Assembly: GCA_905250115.1 (NCBI GenBank)
Contig: CAJNOI010000110.1
Coordinates: 248,001 to 312,000, forward strand
DNA: 64,000 nucleotides
Direction of reading: 5' to 3'
Source: Adineta steineri
Taxonomy: Eukaryota > Rotifera > Eurotatoria > Adinetida > Adinetidae
Part shown: positions 11,314-24,493 of the stretch, piece after piece
Layout of the letters: each line of letters opens with the position of its first letter
Position numbering within the stretch: position 1 is the stretch's first letter
Notes under the pieces: generated by a model
What the model was told of the DNA's origin: nothing
The model's database searches: none
Seen by the model: only the letters and a program-made list of their open reading frames with translations
Program-made: the position numbers and the translations under genes

Positions 11314-11938
11314 GCATAGGTGTGGCACTTGTTGAAGTTGTTGTATAACTAGTAGTCGTGGTAGTAGAGGTCGTAGTAGTAGTTGTGGAGGTAGTGGTAG
11401 TAGTTGTTGTAGTGGTAGTAGTCGTGGTAGTAGTAGTAGTGGTGGTAGTACTTGTAGTGGAAGTTGTAACAGTGGTAACAGTAGTGACACTAGTGGTCGT
11501 AGAAGTTGATGTTGTAGTTGTTGATGCTATCAAAAATATATTTTAAAATAATATTTATGTATTCATTTTAAATTTATTTAACAAACTTGTAAGAGCAGCA
11601 GATAGAACTGGAAGAACTATAGCAGCAGCTATAAGACCAGCTAACAATCCACCTAATAAAGTTGCTAAAAGACAACATCTCCAATAGCATCTCCTACTGT
11701 AATTACAAGAAAATTGAATTAAAAAAAACAAAATGAAAACAAAAAGTTGTTGATATACATACCGTGGTCTTATTCGACCTGTTCTTTTATCTTCTATGTC
11801 AAGGACAACAGGAGATGTTGATTGTCGACTATATGGCATCATCTCCACTTGCTGTGGACTATAGGACATTACCTCTACTTGTTGTGGACTATAGGACATT
11901 ACCCCTACTGGTTGTCGACTATAAGGCATTAACTCCAT
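11306..11938 (-). CDS. Poly-Thr single-pass membrane protein, copy D
   Basis: Exons 11763-11938, 11587-11696 and 11306-11526 sum to 507 nt, giving 168 residues. The head has four ten-residue units (LMPYSRQPVG, VMSYSPQQVE twice, MMPYSRQSTS), one more than copy B, then DIEDKRTGRIRPR. Exon 2 encodes RCYWRCC followed by a hydrophobic segment with small residues. Exon 3 is a Thr/Ser/Val tract ending TSATPMPG at a stop inside the mariner right end. It is the only truncated copy that still has the mariner 5' half and the old last-exon relic next door, so it best preserves the insertion event. Confidence 0.7.
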
Positions 11939-12369
11939 ATTTTTGTAGTTATCAGCTGAAAAAACAATTAATTTTATCAGTTAAAGGTGAATATACAGTT
12001 GTTGATAGAATAATGTAAGAAGAAAAATTGAATTATGAAATAAGATGAATTTGATATATATATAAAATTGAAATGTTCGATTACCATTTATGAGAAAAAA
12101 AAAGCAAAATAAACTTCAGTAATGTAGGCGTATCATAGCTATGAAGGCGTTTTAAATTTCATCATTTTGCTGCATCTGACAGTTTTTTCATGTTTCAATT
12201 TTGTTTTGCATTTTCTTTTCTTTTTTCTTTTCTTTTGTTCGAATCATTTTTTTTTTGTATTTTTTTACATAATTTCACAATTATCGAATTTAATTCATTA
12301 AATGGAATAAAAGAATACTGGCATTTTCTATTGTGCTATTTGTTATTGTATATGAATAAATGATACAAA

Positions 12370-13930
12370 GTTATCTTTTAGAAAACAGGACAGAATATAA
12401 TGTTGTATTTATATTTTGCAAAATAATTTATCGAAAAGAAGAAAAGAAAATGTTTGTGTCTGGTATATTTCCATGTGACAGAGAAAATAGAAGAAGTGAT
12501 TGATTGATCTTTTAAACAGTATAAATAAGCATGTTTTTGTTTTTAAAAGGTTACATAGAAAAACAAAAACATACATTATGAAGCAAAACATCAAAATCGT
12601 AAAGAGTTGTTGAAAGATGAACTTTTTTATTTCGTTAATATTTCTTAACATAGAAATGTTTAATAAAAATTGTTCGTAGATAATTAAATATTATTCGAAA
12701 ATTTGATTGATTCTTATGTAAATCCAAGAAAATGTTCTTGTTCATTTTAATAAAAAAGAAATTTTCGGTATATTATTCTTGTTTTCATAAAAATTCTTAA
12801 ATAAATAGATGAAAATAAAATTGAAGATAAACTTTCTTTAATTCTAATAATCATAGTTAGCAATAAAATAATAGATTTTTATACTATCCGTTATAATATA
12901 ATAAATTTGTTCTATACAATATGAAATAGAAGAAAGTAGAATAGAAATTGACATTGATAAAATCATATGAGATATTTATCTATCAATACTTAAATTTCCG
13001 TTAATACTTTATTTTTCCTTAATTATTTAAAATGTCACTAGTACACGTATTAAACGATGATAGAGAATATTGTGTCCTACTTCTATTATAAATATATTTT
13101 GCTTAAGATATATCAACAGTTCTAGTCACGATATTTTTCATTTTATAAAACATTTAATTTTGAAAGTTTCAATACATTAGCACATAGTAAAATATCTACT
13201 CTATCTTGGATTTAATTCTAATATTCGTTCAGATTAAACTCTAGAAGATTCACAACTGAACAAAACTTCTGAAAATCGTAAATAAAAATGTAAAATATTT
13301 GATTTTTTATTAATGTATTCAAAATAGTGAGCATATTATTATTTTTTCTAACAATTTGACAAAACTCTTTTGAAATTCTTCTTCTCAAATATTCTTCATT
13401 ATCTTAGAAATCGCCTCAGCTAGTGATTCTTTATTTAATGGATCCAGCAAATTGTAATTTATTTATCTTATTCCATTGACAAATGTTTGATATTTCTATC
13501 TTACTGAATTAATATGAGAAGTTTCTTTGAAAAACGTCTCTATTGACGCATTACTCAAACGAGATATCAATCAGCAGTATTTCTAAATGTCATACAAAGT
13601 CCAGATAAGATTGTTATTGAATAGTTTTTCATTTGATAATATATTCAAAGAATTAGTTTAGTGTCATAAGATAATATTTATTGAATTAATATAAAATAAT
13701 TGTGTTCTAGTTTATTAATTTCTAATAATAATAGTAATAATAATATACGAAGCATCTATAAATGCATTCGTTTGAAGAATTGACGTAAAAAAAGAAAGAA
13801 TACATTTTACAGAGCAGAAAATGAAAGCAAATAGCTAATATAACAGATAGTTATTTTGTTTTTTAACAAAAAAAAAACTAAGCAAAGCTTTTTTTATTCT
13901 ATAGAAAATAGTTTAACAAAATTTCCAATT
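12370..13930. other. Intergenic stretch, nothing recognised
   Basis: AT-rich, with a short TAATAATAG microsatellite near 13725-13745. The 80-codon minus frame at 12409-12651 is hydrophobic but lacks coding character. Confidence 0.5.
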
Positions 13931-13936
13931 GAATTT

Positions 13937-16900
13937 TTATGTCCATAAAAGAATCGGAGCCATACCTAAAAATAAAAAAAGAAATAAACTTTTCTTTCAA
14001 AAATAAAATTTCAATTAACCTTCTGATGTATTCCATTTAGGCATTAAAACATCATCAGCTAAAAATTCTAATGGAAATTCAACAATAAAACCTTGGATTT
14101 GTTTGCATTTTTCATGTGCCTGAACAAAATAAATAAAACAAAATATATTTTTTATATAAAAAATTCAATTATTACAGATAATGGATCAGTTTGTTTTAAT
14201 TTTGGTCGGCCAACATATGATTCAACTTGAGCAAATTCTCTAACACGATTTGTTGGTAATGTATTAAAAACTTCTTCATAAATTTGTGCATTGTTTTTTG
14301 CTGTGTCACGGAAATAATTATAAAATTCATCAGAACAGGGATCATCAACATTCATATCTTCTTCCTTTTTAATACCCAAAAGTTGTCTAAAATGAAAAAA
14401 TTAACCTTTAAAAATATTTCAAATCAAATCAAACCTGAATAATTTCTTTCGCCATGTTGAAGAAAAAGTTCCAACTTTTTGTGTTTGACCATTTAATTTC
14501 GAATCAATCATTTCAGTATCACTAACAACTAAACAAAATTCTGAATCACGTGAACCTTGAAGTGATCGATCATTTATATTGGCTGATCCACAGATACACA
14601 TACGATCATCAACAATCATTAATTTTGAATGAACATAAATGATTTCTGTGACCTTTTTTTTACAGAAGAATTTATTTTTTATTTGTTTTATAAAAATTGA
14701 ATCTACTTACTAATGAACCCATTAAGATATCCCAATTACGCATACCATAAAATGTTATATAATCTTCTGGATTATTTACACCTATTTGAAATAAAATAAA
14801 TATGTCTTCGAAATCTTTAAATAAAATAAACATACCACTTTGTCTTAATCTTTGATAAAGTGATGTTTCTCCTTTATTAATTGATCTCATAATAAAATAA
14901 AGAACAGCTTGAACAGCATTCGCATTAGAAAATCCCGGTAATAATGGTACAACAATATAAACTCGAAATTTTTCTTTATTTATACTAGCACGAATAATTC
15001 GACGATAAAGTGCATCACCAATATTATTTTTAATTGTTGCATCATTTGCAATCGAAACAAAAAATTGATTCTAAATTATTAGAAAAATATTTTTTTTGTT
15101 TTTCAAATCAAATTATTTTACTTCAATATAAATAAAATGTTGTGCACTATCAATCATATGAATATAAGCATTTTGTATTGAATGTTCAACAGTACGTGTA
15201 CCACATGACCAAAATGAAACTGAACGAACACATTGTGCATCAATACAAATTGGTTTTCGTTCTTCTCCAAGAATTGATGTTAACATTGAATAATCTAATA
15301 ATTCATTATCATTATAACTCTTGGGAAGAAGATATGGATATGAATCAACAAAACGAAATTTATCCGCCTATTTTTAAATAAAAACCAAATTTGTAGAATA
15401 GAAAATTGAAAAACTAACTTTATGAATATTCCATCGTTGAATAAAATGTCTTGCACAATCTCTTGCTGCTTCACCTGAAACAACCAATGCTTCATCATGC
15501 CATGGCATTCGTGGTGAAGCTTTTCGATCAATATAATCTTTTTTAAATATACAAATTTCAATAATAAAATAAAATAATTTTATTTTGAAAATCTCACCTT
15601 CATCAAATTTTTCAATAAATTCAAAATCTTTTTCATAAGAATTTGAATAATCTTTACCCATAAAATATCGACATTTATCATCAGCAACTGGTGTTATACC
15701 AATGATTGTTTTAGGTTTTTCATCAATTGGTTCCATAGGAATCTCTTCATCTTCATCGAATGAATCATCATTTTGACTTTTTTTTCGATGTCTCTGCAAA
15801 AAATTAAATGAAAACATTTTATTTATTTATCATAATTATTCAATGAATTACTTTAAGCATTTTTCTCCATTTTTTTTTATATTGAACAGATTCTTGTACA
15901 GCTTGATCTTCTTCAGCTAAAATTTTCTTTTCATCTTCATTTAATTCAGTTTTAAAATCAGTTACAGCTAAATTAAACAAAAAGATTTTCTTTGAAAATT
16001 AAATCAAAAATAAATTATTTTACCTGATAATCTTGCTGCTGCAGCATCAACACCTATTTTAATTAAAAATATAAAATCATTTCAAAAAAAAAATTAAAGA
16101 ATATTACTTGAAATTTTATTTGATTTTAATGATGTATCTTTTTCTTTTTCATTTGATTTAGTTGAATTAAGTAATGGTGCTGTGATGTTTGATGAAGAAT
16201 TCTATAGAACAAATCAAATAGAATGAGAAATAAAATTACAGAAATTCGTTAGTGTCATTCTATGATAACACATGTATAAAAATAGCTCCGAGTAATTATA
16301 TTGATGAGTTTAAATTATCGTATACTTATTCTAATAATATTAGATTCATTTTTTACATGTATTCTGTACTAATCTGATGTTATTACAATTAGCGAAGAGA
16401 TACTAAGGCACATTTTTATTAAGTATTCACATTTAATTATTGTAAAATATGAATTTTTTAATGAGAATTATTATTTATTTTTTTCTTCTAAATGTAATAA
16501 AAATAAAATGAGTGTAATTTTTTCTATTTGTCACGATATCTAGTTGACATTAATAAAACATAATGGGGAATATCTTAACACTCCGAAAGTCTTTCATTTT
16601 CTTATCCTTAACATAGAATACATTCAATTTCTATTAACAACATTTTTTTTAGAAAATAAAATAAATCCATTTCAAAAATTAATTTTCTTATTTGAGAAAA
16701 AAAGAATTCATTTTTTATACTTCGAAATAGTTAAAATTAAAAAAGAATTCTTCTTTGAAGATAATAATACTAACTATATTTGTATTGTTCGAATTATCTG
16801 CCATTTTTTCCGTAGTTTCAACAGCTGCTTCTTGTTTATGTGCTTCTTCTTCAGCTTCTCTTGCAATTTGTTCTGGAAGTTTTAATTCTGTTACATTTTC

Positions 16901-19015
16901 ATCACTTAAATCAATTAATCTAAACAAAACAAGAGAAATGAAATAGAAGATAAAAATAATTCTGAACCTGTGACTATCTGTATCCCATCTTCCCCAACAA
17001 AGATCAATTCCACCAATAAAAGCAATTCTTTGATCAATAACAACAGTTTTTTCATGATGAGAATAAAGAAATGATGATTCAGTTCCGGGTAAAACTCGAT
17101 GATCCGGATGTCGAATAACTTTGATATTTTTTTTCGTTGGACTTTTAGCAACTAGTTTTGCTTTTGTATGCCAACTATTTAAACCAACAACTTGTACAAT
17201 ATCTTTAAATACCATTATATAAACACGAATACCTTCTTCCTATAATATTCATATCAATTTATAAATATTTTTTTATATAAACAAAATAACTTACAGCTCG
17301 TTTTCCAAGTAAATTATCGAGACGCATTGAATCATCACCAAATGGCCGAATTAATGATATTTCAGGTGAAAGCCACCAATCAGTTATAAATATTTCTTCT
17401 TTTGCTGCTAATATTCCTTTCGCAACTGCTTCCATATATGATTGACCATTAACAAACCATTGACCATATTGTCGTTGTCTTTTAGGTGCAAATGAATTAA
17501 AAGGATGTTGTTCAATAAGTGAACAATTATTTTTAACATTATTTAATAAATTAAACCAAGCATCTCTTTCATCATCTTTTTCAAATTTAATAATCATTGA
17601 ACGTTGTAAATTTTTAATTCGAATACCATTATTTGTTCCAGTTTTTCTAAAACCTTGTTCAAGAGAAAATGTTCGATCAATAAGCATTGGAAATCCAACT
17701 AAAGCTGAATCAGGATTCATATAAACCATATAGGAATCTTTAAGGACAAACCATTTTTGTCCATGATGAAATTTACATTTATCACACATAAATGGAGCAC
17801 GAAGAAATATTGATCGACCACGAAAATCATCATTGGATCGTTTGGCAATAGCACCTTCTTTTACACTTTTTCCTAAACCATGTACAAATGATAATGGACT
17901 CACTTCAAAAAATTCTCTCTAATTTAAATACAAATATTAAATATTTTCTTAATTTCTTTCTTTCTTTTTCTTACCACAGCAATTTGTTCACGAAATTTTG
18001 GATGTTTTAAAACTTTATTTAAATAATTTTGTAAAGATTTCTATAAAATTAAATTCTCAATTAAAAATAAATAAACGAAAAATGTGAACTTACACATCGT
18101 TCACTAACTGATGATTCATTAATAAATGCAATTCGATCATTATGAGTTGGAAAACATGGTTGATCATCTTGTTTTTTAATTAATGATTGATTTTCATCTT
18201 GATGTGTTATTACTTCGGATAATTGACTTCTTTTCAAATTAAAAATAGGACAAATAAAAACAAAATATATTTTAAGAAAATCTTTCTTACTTATTTAAAC
18301 TACTCATCGATCGTCCAGTTTCAGTTTCAACATAACGAACAAGAGATTTATGAAGATCATGAAAATGTTTATAACGTTTCATTATTGTCCATTCATATTG
18401 GGGGCCATGACGAACTGTTATTGTATATCTAAATTGAAATTCATTTCTTTTTGTTTTCAAATTTATTTCTAAATCAAAATACTTACAAATATGGATATAA
18501 AAATTCAGTAACAGGATTATATACTCGTTCTGCTTCAATTTTAGTAACTTCAACTGGTAATCCACGTACAAATGTTTTATTTCGTCTAGTATAAACTTGA
18601 TCCAATGGACATTGATCATCTAGTTTTGAACAAGATCAATATTAAATAATATTAGCTTTTCTTTTTAACAATACCTTGACAAGGTGTATCAAGTTCTTCA
18701 ACAAAATTCCAATCAGGATAAGGTAAATATTCTACATGTCGTTGATTTGCATTGCCTGAAAATTTACAATACAAATATTTTTAATGAAACAAAAAAAACG
18801 AACAAATGTTTATGAAATATGATATTCTTATTATTATTCTATCGATGATTCATTTATTTTAAATAAGTCTCTCTCGATAATTATCTTATTGAATTGTAAA
18901 TTAGCCGTTAGGAATAATATGTATACGTACTTGACGTTAAAGTCATGTCGACCATTTCGGCTGTATGTTTAACAAGACTATCTATGCCTCCTGATGTATG
19001 TAATTGATTACTCAT
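13937..19015 (-). CDS. PLD: Phospholipase D (PLD1/2 type: PX, PH, two HKD motifs)
   Basis: Hydrolyses phosphatidylcholine to phosphatidic acid and choline at cell membranes. About 21 exons with introns near 50 bp give roughly 1,100 residues. In order: start MSNQLHTSGGIDSLVKHT at 19015; PX domain (about 18290-18620, with RHGPQYEWTIMKRYKHFHDL); PH domain in the 17.3-17.9 kb exon (FVLKDSYMVY); first catalytic motif HHEKTVVID (near 17050), followed by GGIDLCWGRWDT; a charged Ser/Lys-rich linker (15.8-16.9 kb); IANDATIKNNIGDALYRRII (near 15 kb); second catalytic motif HSKLMIVDD (near 14620), then GSANINDRSL; and a final tail TSEG-MAPILLWT matching the conserved C-terminal end of PLD1/2. Both HKD motifs are intact, so the enzyme is predicted active. 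The 5' part of the first exon is my choice, based on the reading frame and a good donor. Confidence 0.93.
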
Positions 19016-19019
19016 TGTT

Positions 19020-22000
19020 TGATTTTCTAATAAACAAGAAATTTATTAAGTAAGAATTAAGAAATAAAATATTTAAGAAAACCTACTATTAATAATCGAA
19101 AAAGGAAGGACAAAACTAATAAAACCAAACTTATCTAGTAAACGATGTCGTTTTTCTTCTACTCTATTTTTTTGTTCTTTGGCCTTGCCATATTTCGTCG
19201 TAGAGAGACACGATACATTTAAGCTGTAACCAACCTCCGTCTATTTTGGCTTGAAGATAGAAAGAAAAAAAAGAAAAAAATACTGTTTTTTTCTCTCTTT
19301 TCTTTCTATTCTCGACAGGGAATATAAAAGCACGTTGTATACACTATTTATTTACCACAAATAATAAAAATAAGCATTTACAATTTATCTTTTTTGACAA
19401 TTACTAATCAAATGATTAATCAAAAAAATTTAAATAAAATAAAACTAAACTTATTAAAATTACAATTTTAATTTTTTTTTTCTTCGAAATCTTTATTTCT
19501 CTATTGAATAGCTAATAACAAAAAGTCGTAGTTATTTTTCTATTTGCATAACGCGTGTAATACAAGAGAAGATTGATAATGAAGACAGATATTTTATTTA
19601 TGTTTTCTATTATAAGTAAATTACATAGAACATAAACAACAAATACAAAAGACAATAATACGTTATTTCTCGGTCAAAAGAAATACTGTATATTAGAAAT
19701 GTAATATAGAGAAATTTTCAGTAAGATAAATACCTCGTCGTCAATGAAAAAATGAGTCACCTCTTTTGTTTTTATTTTTATTCTTCTATAAAATTCAATA
19801 GAGATTGATCAAGTAAATCATTGACGTATAGATTTTATTTTCTTATAATTAGCAATTAATATTTAATTTATTTAACGAGACATCTATGTTTTGATTGATT
19901 ATTCTCCTACAAACTATATGAATTCATAGAATTTTATTTGATTGATATCAATCTTTGAAATTTTTCAATTTCTCAAATGGATCAAAACAAAAAAACCGGA
20001 ATAGACATTTTATTGTATAATTAAATAATTTCATTTATTTTATTGACAACTATTCTAATTATCACTTAAACTTATTGAAAATATTCCAATAACCTTTATT
20101 CTCATTCTCAATTGATATTATTCTTTATTTATGTAATATTCAATGAAGGCAATGACATTTTTCAACGATAGATTCTTTTTTCCTTACAAAATCGTCTGGA
20201 TAATATTACATTGATATATAGTGACAACTTATGTCGATTCTATATCTACCAGAAAATTTTTCGAGCTTCTCTACACATAATCTACTAGAAAAACAAGATA
20301 TGGCAGAATAGAGTTAAAACTCTATAATCATTTAGTAAACAGTTTCCTAAAAAAATATAAAACATTGGTAAAGTTCATACCAATTGTGGTTCTATTTTAT
20401 GATAGTTCTATTTAAAATTCCAATCTCGTTTTCATCTGGGATTCTTTATAAAATTCTAATAAAAACGGAATGATAAGCCATAGAAAATTTGTTATTATCT
20501 TTTCTTTTTTGTGGAAAATTGTTTATCGATGAGAATTGTGAATTAGCAATAAGAACACTTGATAATACTTTTTTCATTATTCATCTTCCAATAACTATTA
20601 CAATTAACTATTGGAACCAAATGAAAATCAATTAGTTCTCAATTACAATAGGTTTTATCCCTTGACGAAAATATTTGCATATATTAGAGAAAAAAGAAAT
20701 CATTTCTATATCAACAATATTAGATATAGAATAGAGATTTATTTTTATTAGTTAACCATTCTAGTACTACTAGGAATATAATTTCTTCTTTTTTTCTTAT
20801 TTCAAAGAAATTAATTAATGAAATTAGATAAATCATATGGTTATTATACTAGTAGAACATATATTTATCCAAATAAATTTGAAATCTGAATTATATTTCA
20901 TATTTAGGAATTTTTTTTAGGAAATTAAATCATAAATTCTTCAAAAATCGAAATAATTTTTCTCAACTAATTATTTATATTTAAAATAAATTTTCGATAA
21001 TAAATACTCAAACATAATACTGTACAGATAATTATCCTTAACATATTCGTCATGATTTAGTTTTCTTAGAAAACTTCTTTGAGATCTGTATATCTATGAC
21101 GAATTAATATTTAAGAAATGTTCCCAGTAACCTTTTCATTTTCTTCCTTATATCACCACACAAATAGTTATTTCTGATGGTCATGTACACGACCTCTCAC
21201 GTTAGTTTCGTGTTCTACTATATGTTACAGATAGAATATACAAGATAAGACAACGAGATGTCTAGCCTTATCCCTCTCGCTCTCCTTTTATATATGGGAG
21301 TAACAGGAGTTCCAGTATGGTTCATAAGTCATTGGAATAAACTGATGCAAAAGAGAACGAGAGCTCACTCAGTGAAGTAAACTGTGTCGATGGTGATTTT
21401 ATAAAATGCACTTTAAGCCTTTGAGTTCCAATAAACAAGTTACTGATAATTGAGTAGATATACTAATTTGAAATTAAACGGAACTTATATGAGCATGGTA
21501 TCATTTCATTAAGTTTTGTACAACATTTACTCGTTGATAGATTATTTGAGAATCTAAAATCTATAGTTCGAAGAAAAGCAACAATCTTTGTGCAATATCC
21601 ATAGATGTTATATTCGCTGCTTTGAAAAAAAAACTAGAAGACAATCATGGAACAACAAAGAAAAATCAAAGTTTCTGTTCTGATTGTTTTAATGAGACGC
21701 ATTGTACTATGTAATAGATGATTAAATAGTAACAGTGACAGAACAGATGTCACATTCTATATGCTTTCTGATTAGAATAATAAGTGTTTTTCTATTTAAT
21801 TTCTTGTTAAAATAAAGTGACATCCATTGTATGAAATGTATTAATTAATTGAAATCTTTGAAGAATGTTTTAGTTATGATCTTGTATATAATTTATGATA
21901 TTGAATAAAAGACGTAATAAAAAGATTGCATAGTATTTCTATAAATAATCAATCTTTATCATGTGCTGAAAGTAGAGAAAACACATGATCAACAAGGAAA

Positions 22001-22415
22001 ATCATGACTGAGAAAATAATGTATTGAAGAAACATGATTAAAATATTTAAAAATAGGAAAAAATGTTTTCCAAATATCATGACAAACTCCTACGTTAGAT
22101 AACAAAGAAATAAACTATCAGAGAGAAAAAAAAACGTCAAATATGTCTATGTCTATCCTATAGAATGACATGTCCGTGTACTTAGTCTGTTGAATAAAAG
22201 ATAAAAAAAGAGAGAAAGAGAGAGAGAATGTGTGAACAAGAAAAAATTAATGATAAACATATGAAAAAATAAAAAAGTATGATTTTTACTATTTAATATT
22301 TTGATTTAACGTAATAATAATTTGACAAGTAAAAGAAAGTTGAGTAAAGGTAAGATTTCTTTAGTATTTAAATACTTTCAAATAATAGTCGTTCTTACTT
22401 TAGAAGAATAAAATA
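19020..22415. other. Long intergenic stretch upstream of phospholipase D
   Basis: No gene recognised on either strand. About 19100-19320 probably holds 5' untranslated or promoter sequence of the phospholipase D gene. A less AT-rich patch lies at 21170-21420, with no feature I can name. Confidence 0.5.
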
Positions 22416-22419
22416 TAAA

Positions 22420-22499
22420 ATGGCAACTAGTTTAGCATTTAATTCATATGAGAATGATGATCATACACGTTTATTAGATAATTATCGTTATTTAGCTGA
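22420..22499 (+). CDS. Partial 5' exon cut by a gap
   Basis: ATG at 22420 opens a 26-codon frame (MATSLAFNSYENDDHTRLLD, then NYRYLA) that runs into the gap. The mixed composition looks coding. The gene cannot be identified. It is on the same strand as the prominin-like gene 2 kb downstream, but a link is not supported. Confidence 0.35.
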
Positions 22500-22599
22500 N
22501 NNNNNNNNNNNNNNNNNNNNNNNNNNNNNNNNNNNNNNNNNNNNNNNNNNNNNNNNNNNNNNNNNNNNNNNNNNNNNNNNNNNNNNNNNNNNNNNNNNN
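22500..22599. other. Assembly gap of exactly 100 N
   Basis: A run of 100 N, the conventional size for a gap of unknown length. Confidence 0.99.
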
Positions 22600-22745
22600 T
22601 TTTTTTTTATTAAACGTTGTTGAATTGAATAACTAATTTTGGATAATTTTGGTGTTGATGTTCGTGGTTGAGGTTGAAATGAACGTTTTTCAATCGGTGT
22701 ACTTGCACGATCAATTGGTAAATGTGTCCACATTTCATTCATCAT
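22600..22745 (-). CDS. Partial exon cut by the gap, opposite strand
   Basis: A minus-strand frame from ATG at 22745 (MMNEMWTHLPIDRASTPIEK, then Pro/Ser/Thr/Lys-rich) runs into the gap from the right. The frame is also open further upstream (GVYVSFDIIARTDK before the Met), so the Met may not be the start. Not recognised. It faces the plus-strand exon on the other side of the gap. Confidence 0.35.
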
Positions 22746-22799
22746 CTTATCCGTTCTTGCAATAATATCAAATGAAACATATACACCTTCCTTTTTTTC

Positions 22800-24480
22800 T
22801 CTTCTTCCTTTTCTTTTTCTTTCCTTCGGAAAATTTTTTCATTGGAAAGAAAAATATGTGGAAAATGAAAACAAACCAATTGAAATAAAATATTTTCTTA
22901 TCTAAGTTAGAGATGACATTCTCATATGTCAATATAATCATTGTCATTTGTTCACATTAACTTTTGTTTAAATGAATAAATCAACATAATTACATTCTCG
23001 TGCTCATCATAGATAAAGATTTTATTTGAGAACTTTAAAATTGACAATTATCTCAATTATTTAACATACAATTCTCTTTTTCATATCAATTTCAATGAAT
23101 ATGAAAATAATTCATTGGAAAATCTCGAATTCATCCCATTAGATCAACTATTTAAAGTATAACGAAATCAATGTGATGTAAGAGCAAGAAAGAATTTGTT
23201 AAATAGAAATGTGAGAAAAGATTAGACTAATTATAAAAGAGAAAATAATGTTGATAATCATTAGATTTGTTACGTAAAATGTCAAATTAAACTGCAGGTA
23301 GATTCAATTTGTGAAATACTTTTCCTTGATAATTAAAACTGAAATGAAAATATGGAGAGAGAGAAAAAGAAAAGGTGGGTGTGGTAACATAAGGGGTATA
23401 TAAAATATCATTTATCATGTTGAATTTAACAAACATTGTCGGTTGACGAACTATTCTCAAGTGGTTAATCTTCTAGACAATTCTTTGATCAATACGGTTA
23501 ACGCTCAACCATTCACAACTAATGAGCTTTCGACACACACATCTTTAATTCATCTTTTGTTTGCACACCATCATCATCATCAACATCAATGATCTTTTCA
23601 AAGAGAAGGGAGAGAGAAAAACAATAGATTGAAAACAACAATAAACTAATCATCCATTCAGATTCAAAGAGAGAGATCAATGAATTAAATCTTACTTTTC
23701 TTTTTGTTTTACCATTGAAACTTTTTTTTATTTTAATAACTTCATTTTAGCGACACAATTTATAAAAGAAATAAATGCTTGAGGCATTAAATCGTTTCCA
23801 TTTTTAAATATCACTTTAATTCACATTTGTTTGTTTATCATTGAACAAGTAGAGGATTACTTTAATTTTATTTTCTTCAAGTAGCTTAAAAGAAAAAATC
23901 TAATCATATTATATCTGTTATGGCATGATATATCACATACCATAAACAAAGCTGATTCTCTTTTTATTTCCTCACGTACTACTGATATCTTTGAGTATTT
24001 AACGAGTGAATATTGTGAAGAAAGGGATGATTCTTGTTTTATGAAAGAAGAGAAACGATAACAATATCACATAATATTTTTCCTACACATCATCATCGTC
24101 ATAATGATAATAAACATCACTAGTTAAACTCATCTATTCTTATGCAAATATCTACAGTAACATTTTCTACATTTGGACATGTTTTATATTTCCTTTTTCG
24201 ATTTCTGCTTAGAAAACATGAAGACAAAAAAAAAAGGCGAAGGAAATCTAAATATTAACTTTATGTGATTTATTTTGTTAGTTTATTAATAATCTTAAGA
24301 AAATATTTTATTGAATTAACTTTTATTTTAGAAGAAAAACAAATTTTTTTCTTTCTTTTTTTTTTTTGATATTTACTAACGGTTAATCTCTATGAACTTT
24401 TTCGTTACATTATATCTATCTATCTATATATCTATGTATAAAGTTAACATAGTCTATCGATAGGTTGTTTCATTTGATAA
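22800..24480. other. Intergenic stretch upstream of the prominin-like gene
   Basis: A TATA-like GGGGTATATAAAATA lies at about 23393-23407, next to a GT-rich GGTGGGTGTGG at about 23374-23384. CAT/CATCAT microsatellites occur near 23570-23590 and 24087-24105. Upstream exons of the next gene may lie here but I could not place them. Confidence 0.35.
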
Positions 24481-24493
24481 ACAAATTTTCTAG

